From contig JAFSJE010000004.1 of NCBI GenBank assembly GCA_017439425.1, forward strand, positions 1 through 64,000: 64,000 bases of DNA, read 5' to 3'. This document shows, in pieces, positions 57,068 through 64,000 of this stretch. The notes beneath the pieces were generated by a model that was not told the origin of the DNA, made no database searches, and saw only the letters and a list, made by a program, of their open reading frames with translations. A program made the position numbers and the translations under genes. Position 1 is the first letter of the stretch; every line of letters begins with the position of its first letter. This DNA is from Oscillospiraceae bacterium (lineage in GTDB: Bacteria; Bacillota; Clostridia; Oscillospirales; Oscillospiraceae).

Positions 57068-57732
57068 TCTCCGCGCCTCCTTTTTTCGATGAGCGCGCGC
57101 AGGAAAGCCGAAAGCTCTTCACAGCCATCGCCGGTCTTCGCGCTTATTGCGATTATTTCTGCGTTCGGATTCAGCGCGAGCACGCGCGACTTGAACGCAT
57201 CAATGTCAAAATCAAATATTGCCGCCGTGTCGAGCTTATTCACGACCACAAGGTCGGATATCGTGAACATCAGCGGGTATTTTAAGGGCTTATCGTCGCC
57301 CTCGGGAACGGAAAGTATCGTCATTCTGAGGTCGGCGCCGATCTCAAACTCCGCCGGACAGACGAGGTTTCCGATGTTCTCAAGGAAAACCGCGTCGAGC
57401 CCTTCAATGCCCATTCTGTCAAGTCCTCGGCGCGTCATATCCGCGTCCATATGGCAGAGACCGCCGGTGTGGAGCTGAATGACCCTCGCGCCGAGCGCGG
57501 CAACAGTCCTCGCGTCCACGTCGGAGTCCACGTCCGCCTCCATAACGCCGATTTTATATTCACTGAGCGCCGGTATCACCCGGGAGAGAACGCTCGTCTT
57601 TCCCGCGCCGGGCGAGCCCATGAGATTTATGAGAAGCGTTCGCTGCCCGCGCATCAAAGCGCGCGTGTCAGCCGCGGCCTTGTCGTTATCGGCGAGAACG
57701 CGCTCCTTCGTTTCAAAGACTTCAACTTCCAT
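57064..57732 (-). CDS. hypB: HypB-like GTPase, copy 2 (canonical NKLD)
   Basis: 222 residues from ATG 57732 (MEVEVFETKERVL), chosen because GGAGAACAAA lies directly before it; an ATG at 57753 lacks a binding site. GSPGAGKTSVL, TGGLCHMDADM, VFLENIGNLVCPAEFE and VVVNKLDTA are intact. It is about half identical by eye to copy 1, so the pair arose by duplication. First gene of the hypB-hypB-oxidoreductase-hypA operon. Confidence 0.92.
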   Translation of the reverse strand: MEVEVFETKERVLADNDKAAADTRALMRGQRTLLINLMGSPGAGKTSVLSRVIPALSEYKIGVMEADVDSDVDARTVAALGARVIQLHTGGLCHMDADMTRRGLDRMGIEGLDAVFLENIGNLVCPAEFEIGADLRMTILSVPEGDDKPLKYPLMFTISDLVVVNKLDTAAIFDFDIDAFKSRVLALNPNAEIIAISAKTGDGCEELSAFLRALIEKRRRGE

Positions 57733-57765
57733 TTTGTTCTCCAATGTTCCCATAATTTCGATAAT

Positions 57766-57795
57766 ATTTTAACATAGAAAGGGTAAGTTAGGCAA
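57766..57795 (-). promoter_or_regulatory. Possible promoter of the hyp operon
   Basis: On the minus strand TTGCCT (57790-57795) and TAAAAT (57766-57771), 18-bp spacer. The -35 box lies inside the terminator stem of the preceding operon. Confidence 0.45.
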
Positions 57796-57810
57796 TCCTA
57801 ACTTACCCTT
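57779..57810 (-). terminator. Terminator of the glycosyltransferase-acyltransferase operon
   Basis: AAGGGTAAGTTAGG and CCTAACTTACCCTT form a perfect 14-bp stem (57779-57792 with 57797-57810), overlapping the acyltransferase stop codon and followed on the minus strand by TTTCT. Confidence 0.85.
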
Positions 57811-58571
57811 TTCTTATAAATTATATATGGTATATTTTCCTTTTCTCTGCTTGTTTTCAACATAAAGCTGTAGGTCCTGTCACGCAGATCCTTTTTGCGC
57901 TGGGGAAGAGGAAGCGACATATCCGGATACATCGGTTCGGATATGGTAAGCGTCATCGCGGGACGGCGGAAGAAAAGGCGCTTGCGGTAGGTGGTCACCA
58001 TAGCAACAACGGGAGCATTCTCATGTGCAGGGTAACGGAAAGAAGTATCTGAGAAATTGCGTATTCCCGTGTAGAAGGGCCATATATGCGCCTCGGGGAA
58101 TATGGCGATGGCGTTGCCCTCACGGCAGCGCTCTGTAATTGCCTCTACAAAACGGTGCATCGTCTCAAAATCATCAGGTATCGGAACAGCGCCAAGCATT
58201 TCGACTACTGTCTTTAAAAACGGAATGCTTACAGCGTCGGGATTTGCGATGATATAGGCTTTTTTCGGGAAAGCCACAACAGCAGGCAGAAAAGCGTCCA
58301 GCTCTCGGGTATGGTTACCATAAAGAAAGAAGCCGCCTTTGATTTTTCTGAGTGCCTTGCGATTTTCAATTTTCAGTCCGAGATAGACCTTGGAAATAAA
58401 ACAGACGATAGGAAAGGCAATAACATAGTAGAGAAACCACGCGCGAAGCCGCCAACGAAGGCCTTTATGCACGAACTCATAATCCGGTGGAATGTGCTTC
58501 GTTTTTATGTTATTGCCGGCGAAATCGTCGTTCAGCTCGTCATCGTACCAGACAATCTTTTTTCTTTTCAT
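57798..58571 (-). CDS. PlsC-type 1-acylglycerol-3-phosphate acyltransferase family protein
   Basis: 257 residues from ATG 58571 with AAGGTTG upstream. The acyltransferase motif NHTRELD (H-x4-D, ~92), a later FPEAHIWPF (motif III, FPEG-like) and VPIPDD are present; a hydrophobic segment precedes the motif (about 50-67). Likely acylates lysophosphatidic acid or a related glycolipid at the inner membrane face. It overlaps the glycosyltransferase gene by 32 bp. Confidence 0.85.
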   Translation of the reverse strand: MKRKKIVWYDDELNDDFAGNNIKTKHIPPDYEFVHKGLRWRLRAWFLYYVIAFPIVCFISKVYLGLKIENRKALRKIKGGFFLYGNHTRELDAFLPAVVAFPKKAYIIANPDAVSIPFLKTVVEMLGAVPIPDDFETMHRFVEAITERCREGNAIAIFPEAHIWPFYTGIRNFSDTSFRYPAHENAPVVAMVTTYRKRLFFRRPAMTLTISEPMYPDMSLPLPQRKKDLRDRTYSFMLKTSREKENIPYIIYKKRVS

Positions 58572-59694
58572 TAGCAACCTTCTTCAGCATATCTTCCATA
58601 GCCTCCATACAGTCCTTTAAGCGGAAACGCTCGGCATATCCGAGGTATTCCTCGCTGCACTTTTTGCGCTCATCCGGGTGATCCAGCCAGAAGTCGAGCT
58701 TATGCGACAGATCGACCGCATCGCCGCTTTTAAAGAGGTTTTTCTCGCTGAGTGCGAAAAATCTTGTCGCGGAGCGTGGGGAATCGGCTATGAGAGGCAC
58801 TTTCCCGCAGGCAATAGCTTCAAGACAGCTGATTGCTTCAATCTCGATTTCCGCAGGGTGGACATACAGATCAGCCATATTAATAATATTCAATAGCTTG
58901 GCGCGCGAATAGAATTTGATTACCGGAGCTGAGATGCCGACACGCTCAGCATGGGCAAGAAGCTCACGCTCCAGAGGCCCTTCACCGGCGAAAAAAAGTT
59001 GAATTTTATCCCGATGCTTCGATTTTGCCACAGCGTCTATTAGTACGTTGTGACTCTTTTCGCGGCTGAGTCTGCCGGTGAAAAGAAGTATATATTTATC
59101 CCTCAGTGCTTCTGGACGTTCTGCCTTCATCGGACGAAACTCGTCGCCTACGCCATTGGAAATTACAAAGTGCGGTGTTGTACCGACAATGCGCTCAAAG
59201 GTGTCACGGATAAACTCTGTGGGGTAATGTATCCCATCGCAGTATTTATATAAGCGTTCATTTAATATCTTATATGTAACACGATTCGCAAACCGACTAT
59301 CCTTTAGAAATATGTGACTTGTTATATTTTCTGCCTGACAATGAAAGCCGGCAGTGAGAGGAATGCCGTGCTGATTTGCATATTTTGCCGCCGCTTTGCC
59401 CAGCGCAAACGGAATCATAACGTGTATGAGATCAACATCATGTATTGCATCATAGAGTATGCGTTTATCCAGCTTTGCCGGAGCAACTCCGTTGCGATCC
59501 ACGTAACTCTGGAAGATCCCAAAGTGCATTTTAGGAACAACCCAGTAGCCTTCCTCGCCGGTGTGTTCTTCATCCGGGCAGACTATGCGAACCTCGTGAC
59601 CCTTTTGACGGAGAAAATCAATCAGATTATATGCGACGATGGATGTTCCGTTGTTCTTATCTCCGAGAACATCGCAAATTACCGCTATCCTCAA
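58540..59694 (-). CDS. Glycosyltransferase family 4 protein (diacylglycerol glucosyltransferase-like)
   Basis: 384 residues. GT-B fold: IAVICDVLGDKNNGTSIVAYNL at the N-terminus (glycine loop), LIHVMIPFALGKAA, FTGRLSREKSHNVLIDA, FFAGEGPLEREL and the donor-binding ADLYVHPAEIEIEAISCLEAIACG (E-x7-E). Start is TTG 59694, about 10 bp after AAGGAG. Likely adds a sugar from UDP-glucose or similar to a lipid or polymer; next to an acyltransferase, a glycolipid role is plausible (inference). Confidence 0.86.
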   Translation of the reverse strand: MRIAVICDVLGDKNNGTSIVAYNLIDFLRQKGHEVRIVCPDEEHTGEEGYWVVPKMHFGIFQSYVDRNGVAPAKLDKRILYDAIHDVDLIHVMIPFALGKAAAKYANQHGIPLTAGFHCQAENITSHIFLKDSRFANRVTYKILNERLYKYCDGIHYPTEFIRDTFERIVGTTPHFVISNGVGDEFRPMKAERPEALRDKYILLFTGRLSREKSHNVLIDAVAKSKHRDKIQLFFAGEGPLERELLAHAERVGISAPVIKFYSRAKLLNIINMADLYVHPAEIEIEAISCLEAIACGKVPLIADSPRSATRFFALSEKNLFKSGDAVDLSHKLDFWLDHPDERKKCSEEYLGYAERFRLKDCMEAMEDMLKKVANEKKKDCLVR

Positions 59695-59952
59695 TAATAT
59701 CAGGCTCCTTATTAGAACAGTATTTGTATATTAGCACAAATCGACATTCACTTCAACTAAATGAGAGCACAAAAGGCTTAAAAAATGCTAAAATACAGAA
59801 TATTTTTCCGATTTTTATGAAAATTATGATTGACAACTTTACTTTTAGACTTTATACTAACGAAGTACCAAAGGTAGATAACATTCGCTCTACGGGTTTT
59901 TCAGTCCGCGCGAGGCTCTTACGTTTGGTAAAAAACCCTGTGGAGGTAAAAA
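59695..59952. promoter_or_regulatory. Divergent promoters: glycosyltransferase (minus) and cold-shock gene (plus)
   Basis: Minus: TTGAAG (59751-59756) and TAATAT (59728-59733), 17-bp spacer. Plus: TTGACA (59830-59835) and TATACT (59853-59858), 17-bp spacer; the cold-shock leader of about 88 nt is long, as in other csp genes whose mRNA structure responds to temperature. Confidence 0.7.
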
Positions 59953-60174
59953 ATGAATAACGGTACTGTAAAATGGTTCAACCAGGAGAAGGGCTACGGC
60001 TTCATCTCCAACGACGATGGCTCCGGTGATGTTTTTGTTCACTTCTCCGCCATCATCATGGACGGGTATAAGACCCTTGCTGAGGGTCAGAAGGTCACTT
60101 ATGAGACCGAGCCCGATCCCCGCGACAGCGCTAAGCAGCGTGCTGTCAACGTTACTCCGGTCAAGGCCGAGTAA
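59953..60174 (+). CDS. Cold-shock protein, CspA family
   Basis: 73 residues. RNP1 KGYGFISND and RNP2 DVFVHFSAI with [13 protein letters not shown] give the standard single-stranded nucleic acid binding OB fold. It binds RNA and keeps messages unfolded. TGTGGAGGTAAAAA precedes the ATG and a terminator follows, so it is a single-gene unit. Confidence 0.96.
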   Translation: MNNGTVKWFNQEKGYGFISNDDGSGDVFVHFSAIIMDGYKTLAEGQKVTYETEPDPRDSAKQRAVNVTPVKAE

Positions 60175-60199
60175 TTTTTGCTCCACAATTTGTCCGACC

Positions 60200-60236
60200 C
60201 AAGCCTCAGACTTTCAGTCTGGGGCTTGTTTTTTAT
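60200..60236 (+). terminator. Terminator of the cold-shock gene
   Basis: CAAGCCTCAGACT (60200-60212) pairs with AGTCTGGGGCTTG (60216-60228, one mismatch/wobble), followed by TTTTTTA. Confidence 0.85.
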
Positions 60237-60276
60237 GCCCATTTATGAACAAATGTTTAATTTGAAAAATCTGCCC

Positions 60277-60335
60277 TTGACATTCTCTGACTTTCGTGGT
60301 ACATTATGTTAGCACTCAGGAAGAAAGAGTGCTAA
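60277..60335 (+). promoter_or_regulatory. hrcA promoter with CIRCE operator
   Basis: TTGACA (60277-60282) and TACATT (60300-60305), 17-bp spacer. TTAGCACTC-N9-GAGTGCTAA (60309-60335) is a perfect CIRCE element, the HrcA binding site, placed over the transcript start. HrcA thus represses its own operon. Confidence 0.97.
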
Positions 60336-60357
60336 AACAACAGAGAAGAGAGAAGCT

Positions 60358-61410
60358 ATGGAACTCACGGCGCGGCAGAAAACGATCCTCGTCACAGTGA
60401 TAGAGGAATATATCGAGTCCGCCGAGCCGGTCGGTTCGAAGCTGGTGCTTGAGAAGAGCGGGCTCAGATGCTCATCGGCGACGGTTCGCAGCGAGCTTGT
60501 AGAGCTTGAGCGCCTCGGTTATCTCGCTCAGCCGCACACCTCGGCGGGCAGGGTGCCGACCTCGCTCGGCTATCGCAAGTACGTCAACGAGCTTATGGAG
60601 GCAAAGTCACTTTCCTCGGACGAGGTTGCGATTTCATCAGACCTCACGCCGGAGAACGCGGGAAGAATAGCCGCGGAGCTGACGCATCTCCCTGCGGTTT
60701 CGTTTACCGGAGCGAGGGAGGTCACGGCAAAGCGCTTCGACCTCATTTACCTCGATCAGTCGAGCTTCATAATTGTCATTCTTCTCTCGGACAACACAGT
60801 AAAAAACAAGCTTATAAAGCTGCCCTTCAGCTTCGATGAGAGCCTCATAAAGCGGCTCGGCGCGGTTTTCAACGCGAGCTTTACCGGCGTAGCTGAGGGC
60901 GCAATAACCCCGCTGCTCATTGAATCGACTGAGCGCGGCACCGGCGATACGCTGGGACTGACGAGCGTGATTGCAGGCTTTCTCGCGGAAACGCTTAGAG
61001 GCGCGAACGTTTCTCAGGGAGTTGTATCCGGCGGTGAGAGTCTGCTGAAGATTCCGGAATTTCAGGATTCCGACAAGGCGCACAGGGTAATGAGCTACCT
61101 CTCCGGCGACGGAGTGAATATGCTCGGCTCGATCGACAACGCGAGCGACGTGAGAGTTGTAATCGGCGCTGAAAACGCGGCAGAGGAGCTGAGAGATACG
61201 AGCGTTATCCTCGCCTCCTACGACGCGGGCGACGGTATGCGCGGCGTAATCGGAGTTGTCGGCCCGACGAGAATGGATTACTCTCTGATTGCCGCAAAGC
61301 TCAGATTTATTGCGGACGGGCTCAGCAAGGTGCTGTCCGGCGGTTCACTTCCGCCGTCAGGCTTCGGAAAACTAATGCTTCGTGAAGGAGATAAAGATGT
61401 CAAAGGATAA
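60358..61410 (+). CDS. hrcA: Heat-inducible transcription repressor HrcA
   Basis: 350 residues. N-terminal winged helix (ILVTVIEEYIESAEPVGSK, CSSATVRSELVELERLGYL, PHTSAGRVPTSLGYR) and C-terminal HrcA domain (VIGAENAAEELRDTSVILASY, GVVGPTRMDYSLIAAKL). It represses class I heat-shock genes by binding CIRCE and is kept active by GroEL in known systems. The grpE start lies inside its 3' end. Confidence 0.97.
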   Translation: MELTARQKTILVTVIEEYIESAEPVGSKLVLEKSGLRCSSATVRSELVELERLGYLAQPHTSAGRVPTSLGYRKYVNELMEAKSLSSDEVAISSDLTPENAGRIAAELTHLPAVSFTGAREVTAKRFDLIYLDQSSFIIVILLSDNTVKNKLIKLPFSFDESLIKRLGAVFNASFTGVAEGAITPLLIESTERGTGDTLGLTSVIAGFLAETLRGANVSQGVVSGGESLLKIPEFQDSDKAHRVMSYLSGDGVNMLGSIDNASDVRVVIGAENAAEELRDTSVILASYDAGDGMRGVIGVVGPTRMDYSLIAAKLRFIADGLSKVLSGGSLPPSGFGKLMLREGDKDVKG

Positions 61411-61942
61411 GAAAAAGCAGGAACCTCAGAGCGAAACTCCGCAGGAAAAGGCGCCGGAGAAAAAGGCGCCGGAGGAAAAGGCACCGGAGGTTGAAATAGT
61501 TGAGGAAAAAGCGCCGTCGGCTGATGAAAAATACGCCGCGGAGCACGATAAATATCTCCGCCTCGCCGCAGAGTATGATAACTACCGCAAGCGCAGTCAG
61601 CGCGAGCGCGAGGCGATCTACCGCGATGTAAAGGCGGATACGATCGTGAAGCTCCTTCCGGTCTACGATAACCTTGAGCGCGCGCTCAGAACCGAGACCG
61701 AGGACGCCGCATATAAAAAGGGCGTTGAGCTCACGATGACCCAGCTTGAGGGCATCTTCGAGTCGCTCGGCGTTAAGGCGATACCCGCCGTCGGAGAGAA
61801 GTTCGACGCGAATCTTCACAACGCGGTCATGCACGTTGAGGACGAGAAGCTCGGCGAGAGCGTTATCGCCGAGGAGTTCCAGAAGGGCTTTATGCTCGGA
61901 GATAAGGTCATAAGATTTTCAGTAGTTAAGGTCGCCAATTAA
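61397..61942 (+). CDS. grpE: Nucleotide exchange factor GrpE
   Basis: 181 residues from ATG 61397 (MSKDKKKQEPQSE) with GAAGGAGAT upstream; overlaps hrcA by 14 bp. A charged N-terminus rich in repeated EKAPE units, a long helix (EHDKYLRLAAEYDNYRKRSQ), and the beta-domain with NLHNAVMHVEDE. GrpE releases ADP from DnaK. Confidence 0.95.
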   Translation: MSKDKKKQEPQSETPQEKAPEKKAPEEKAPEVEIVEEKAPSADEKYAAEHDKYLRLAAEYDNYRKRSQREREAIYRDVKADTIVKLLPVYDNLERALRTETEDAAYKKGVELTMTQLEGIFESLGVKAIPAVGEKFDANLHNAVMHVEDEKLGESVIAEEFQKGFMLGDKVIRFSVVKVAN

Positions 61943-61993
61943 GGCGTTATAATAAAGTAAACTAATCACATTCATATACAGGAGGAAAAAATT

Positions 61994-63853
61994 ATGTCAA
62001 AGATTATCGGAATCGATCTTGGTACTACCAATAGCTGCGTCGCCGTTATGGAAGGCGGCGAGCCTCAGGTCATAGCAAACGTAGAGGGCGCCCGTACCAC
62101 CCCGTCCGTCGTCGCCTTCTCCAAGGACGGCGAGAGAATGGTCGGTCAGGTCGCAAAGCGCCAGGCCATCACCAACCCGGACCGCACCATCGCATCAATC
62201 AAGCGCGAGATGGGCACAAACTACAAGGTCAACATCGACGGCAAGAGCTATGCTCCGCAGGAGATTTCTGCAATGGTGCTCCAGAAGCTCAAGGCTGACG
62301 CCGAGGCATATCTCGGACAGAAGGTCACCGAGGCTGTTATCACCGTTCCCGCATACTTCACCGACGCTCAGCGTCAGGCTACGAAGGACGCCGGCAGAAT
62401 CGCCGGACTTGACGTCAAGCGTATCATCAATGAGCCGACCGCGGCTGCTCTTGCTTACGGTCTTGATAAGGAGCAGGATCAGAAGATCATGGTCTACGAC
62501 CTCGGCGGCGGCACGTTCGACGTATCCATCCTCGAGATCGGTGACGGCGTTATCGAGGTTCTCGCAACCGCCGGCAACAACCGCCTCGGCGGCGATGATT
62601 TCGATGAGGCTATTATGAAGTACCTCGTTGAGGAGTTCAAGAAGTCGAACGGCGTCGATCTGTCCACCGACCGTGTTGCAATGCAGCGCCTCCGCGAGGC
62701 GGCTGAGAAGGCAAAGTGCGATCTCTCGGGCGTAACGAGCACAAACATCAACCTGCCTTATATCACCGCTGACGCCACCGGCCCGAAGCACATGGACATC
62801 ACCCTCACAAGAGCAAAGTTCAATGAGCTCACTGCACATCTCGTTGAGGCTACTGCCGGCCCTGTCCGTCAGGCAATGAGCGACGCAGGTCTCTCCGGCA
62901 ATGATATCACCAAGGTTCTTATGGTCGGCGGCTCCAGCCGTATCCCCGCAGTTCAGGATATGGTCAAGAAGCTCACCGGAAAAGAGGGCTTCAAGGGCAT
63001 CAACCCCGATGAGTGCGTTGCTATCGGCGCGGCAATTCAGGGCGGCGTTCTCGGCGGCGACGTTGAGGGCATTCTCCTTCTCGACGTAACTCCGCTTTCC
63101 CTCGGAATCGAGACTCTCGGCGGCGTGTTTACCAAGATCATCGACCGCAACACCACAATTCCTACAAACAAAAAGCAGATATTCTCCACCGCCGCTGACA
63201 ATCAGACGAGCGTTGAGGTCAATGTTCTCCAAGGCGAGCGCGAGATGGCGCAGTACAATAAGTCCCTCGGCCGCTTCCACCTTGACGGAATCGCTCCGGC
63301 ACGCCGCGGCGTTCCTCAGATCGAGGTTTCCTTCGACATCGACGCCAACGGCATCGTAAACGTCTCCGCAAAGGATCTCGGCACCGGCAAGGAGCAGCAC
63401 ATCACCATCACCTCCAGCACCAATATGTCCAAGGAGGATATTGACAAGGCAGTCCGCGAGGCTGAGCAGTTTGCGGCAGAGGATCAGAAGCGCCGCGAGG
63501 AGGTCGATACCCGCAACCACGGCGATCAGATGGTCTATGAGACCGAGAAGCTTCTCTCCGAGAGCGGCGATAAGTTCGATCCCGCCGACAAGGCCGAGGT
63601 CGAGGGAGCTCTCCAGAGCCTCAAGAATGCGCTCTCCGGCACCGATACCGCCGCGATCAAGACAGCGACCGAGACTCTCACTCAGGCATTCTACAAGGCG
63701 TCTGAGAAGCTGTACAAGAACGCAAATCCCCAGGGCGCTCAGGGCTTCGATCCGAACGCACAGCAGGGCGGCAATCAGGGCGGCAGCGACAACAACAACG
63801 GCGGATACTATGACGCCGACTACGAGGTCGTTGATGACGACAAGAATAAGTAA
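61994..63853 (+). CDS. dnaK: Chaperone DnaK (Hsp70)
   Basis: 619 residues. [46 protein letters not shown] in the ATPase domain; [14 protein letters not shown] and the peptide-binding domain; C-terminal Gly/Asn-rich tail ending in [16 protein letters not shown]-driven folding chaperone with GrpE and DnaJ. AGGAGGAAAAAATT precedes the ATG. A TATAAT at 61948-61953 could be a weak internal promoter. DnaJ is not seen before the window ends. Confidence 0.98.
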   Translation: MSKIIGIDLGTTNSCVAVMEGGEPQVIANVEGARTTPSVVAFSKDGERMVGQVAKRQAITNPDRTIASIKREMGTNYKVNIDGKSYAPQEISAMVLQKLKADAEAYLGQKVTEAVITVPAYFTDAQRQATKDAGRIAGLDVKRIINEPTAAALAYGLDKEQDQKIMVYDLGGGTFDVSILEIGDGVIEVLATAGNNRLGGDDFDEAIMKYLVEEFKKSNGVDLSTDRVAMQRLREAAEKAKCDLSGVTSTNINLPYITADATGPKHMDITLTRAKFNELTAHLVEATAGPVRQAMSDAGLSGNDITKVLMVGGSSRIPAVQDMVKKLTGKEGFKGINPDECVAIGAAIQGGVLGGDVEGILLLDVTPLSLGIETLGGVFTKIIDRNTTIPTNKKQIFSTAADNQTSVEVNVLQGEREMAQYNKSLGRFHLDGIAPARRGVPQIEVSFDIDANGIVNVSAKDLGTGKEQHITITSSTNMSKEDIDKAVREAEQFAAEDQKRREEVDTRNHGDQMVYETEKLLSESGDKFDPADKAEVEGALQSLKNALSGTDTAAIKTATETLTQAFYKASEKLYKNANPQGAQGFDPNAQQGGNQGGSDNNNGGYYDADYEVVDDDKNK

Positions 63854-63860
63854 TATAATA

Positions 63861-63884
63861 GCGGAGCCGCATTTGCGGCTCCGC
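63861..63884 (+). terminator. Perfect palindrome after dnaK, possible terminator
   Basis: GCGGAGCCGCA and TGCGGCTCCGC form an 11-bp stem with a TT loop, 8 bp after the stop codon. No T-run follows on the plus strand, so termination or transcript-end protection is uncertain. The remaining 116 bp (63885-64000) contain a CCCGAA/TTCGGG hairpin (63905-63930) and no supported gene. Confidence 0.55.
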
Positions 63885-64000
63885 AACAACACTATTTTAC
63901 TCGGCCCGAAGCCCAGCTTTGCGGGTTCGGGACGAAAAGGAGGAGCAAGGGAGCGAACGAAGCTTTCGCATTTAAGCGGAAACTGAGTTCTGCGGACTTT

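Overview
The window looks like chromosomal DNA from an anaerobic, low-to-moderate GC Bacillota, most likely a Clostridia/Oscillospirales gut-type bacterium. The supporting signs are AGGAGG-type ribosome binding sites, TTGACA/TATAAT-type promoters, a CIRCE-controlled hrcA-grpE-dnaK operon, the mreC-mreD-mrdA-minD-mgsA order known from clostridia, HemZ, an AgrC/LytTR-type two-component pair, and many lipoprotein solute-binding proteins. The taxonomic placement is inference. No rRNA, tRNA, CRISPR array or prophage was seen. The only trace of a mobile element is a transposase-like fragment at the left edge.

Layout. 1-6150 (minus strand): an edge fragment resembling an IS3-type OrfA, a terminator, a lipoprotein made of two repeated halves, and a CUT1-type sugar ABC transporter (ATPase, two permeases, binding protein). 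6295-25800 (plus strand): two complete oligopeptide/dipeptide ABC operons (oppA1-B1-C1-D1-F1 plus a degenerate ApbE-like protein, then oppA2-B2-C2-D2-F2 plus a DUF3899-like protein, a HAD phosphatase and an XRE regulator). 25896-36612 (minus): aspS-hisS; then mgsA-like, minD-like, mrdA, mreD, mreC, maf and a U32-like protein, i.e. cell-shape and division genes. 36620-45906 (plus): birA and ldcA, then a long operon recJ-relA-dtd-MBL hydrolase-hemZ-nucleoside kinase. 46131-48199 (minus): histidine kinase and LytTR regulator, divergent from a membrane-anchored GH3 glycosidase of reversed domain order and a small membrane protein (48366-51993). 52128-53213 (plus): NUDIX hydrolase and an ECF transporter S component. 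53259-59756 (minus): hypA, a large FAD/Fe-S oxidoreductase and two hypB-like GTPases, then an acyltransferase and a GT4 glycosyltransferase. 59830-64000 (plus): cold-shock protein and the CIRCE-hrcA-grpE-dnaK stress operon.

How it works together. Much of the window is nutrient capture. The two opp operons start with almost identical promoters (TTGCAT/17/TAAAAT), ribosome binding sites and signal peptides, and both have unusual subunits: each operon has one permease with a large extracytoplasmic insertion and one ATPase with a large helical insertion, but in different subunits or at different positions. The most striking single observation is that OppA1 (6498-8720) appears circularly permuted: the segment that normally closes an OppA-type protein at its C-terminus sits directly after the lipoprotein signal and linker. 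The GH3 enzyme is also domain-reversed, and its promoter carries two LytTR-like direct repeats 22 bp apart next to a LytTR regulator gene. Other points worth a second look are an MgsA homologue without the catalytic Asp/His residues, a MinD-like ATPase without MinC/MinE, a hypA/hypB/hypB-oxidoreductase cluster with no hydrogenase in view, and a NUDIX gene whose promoter leaves almost no 5' leader.
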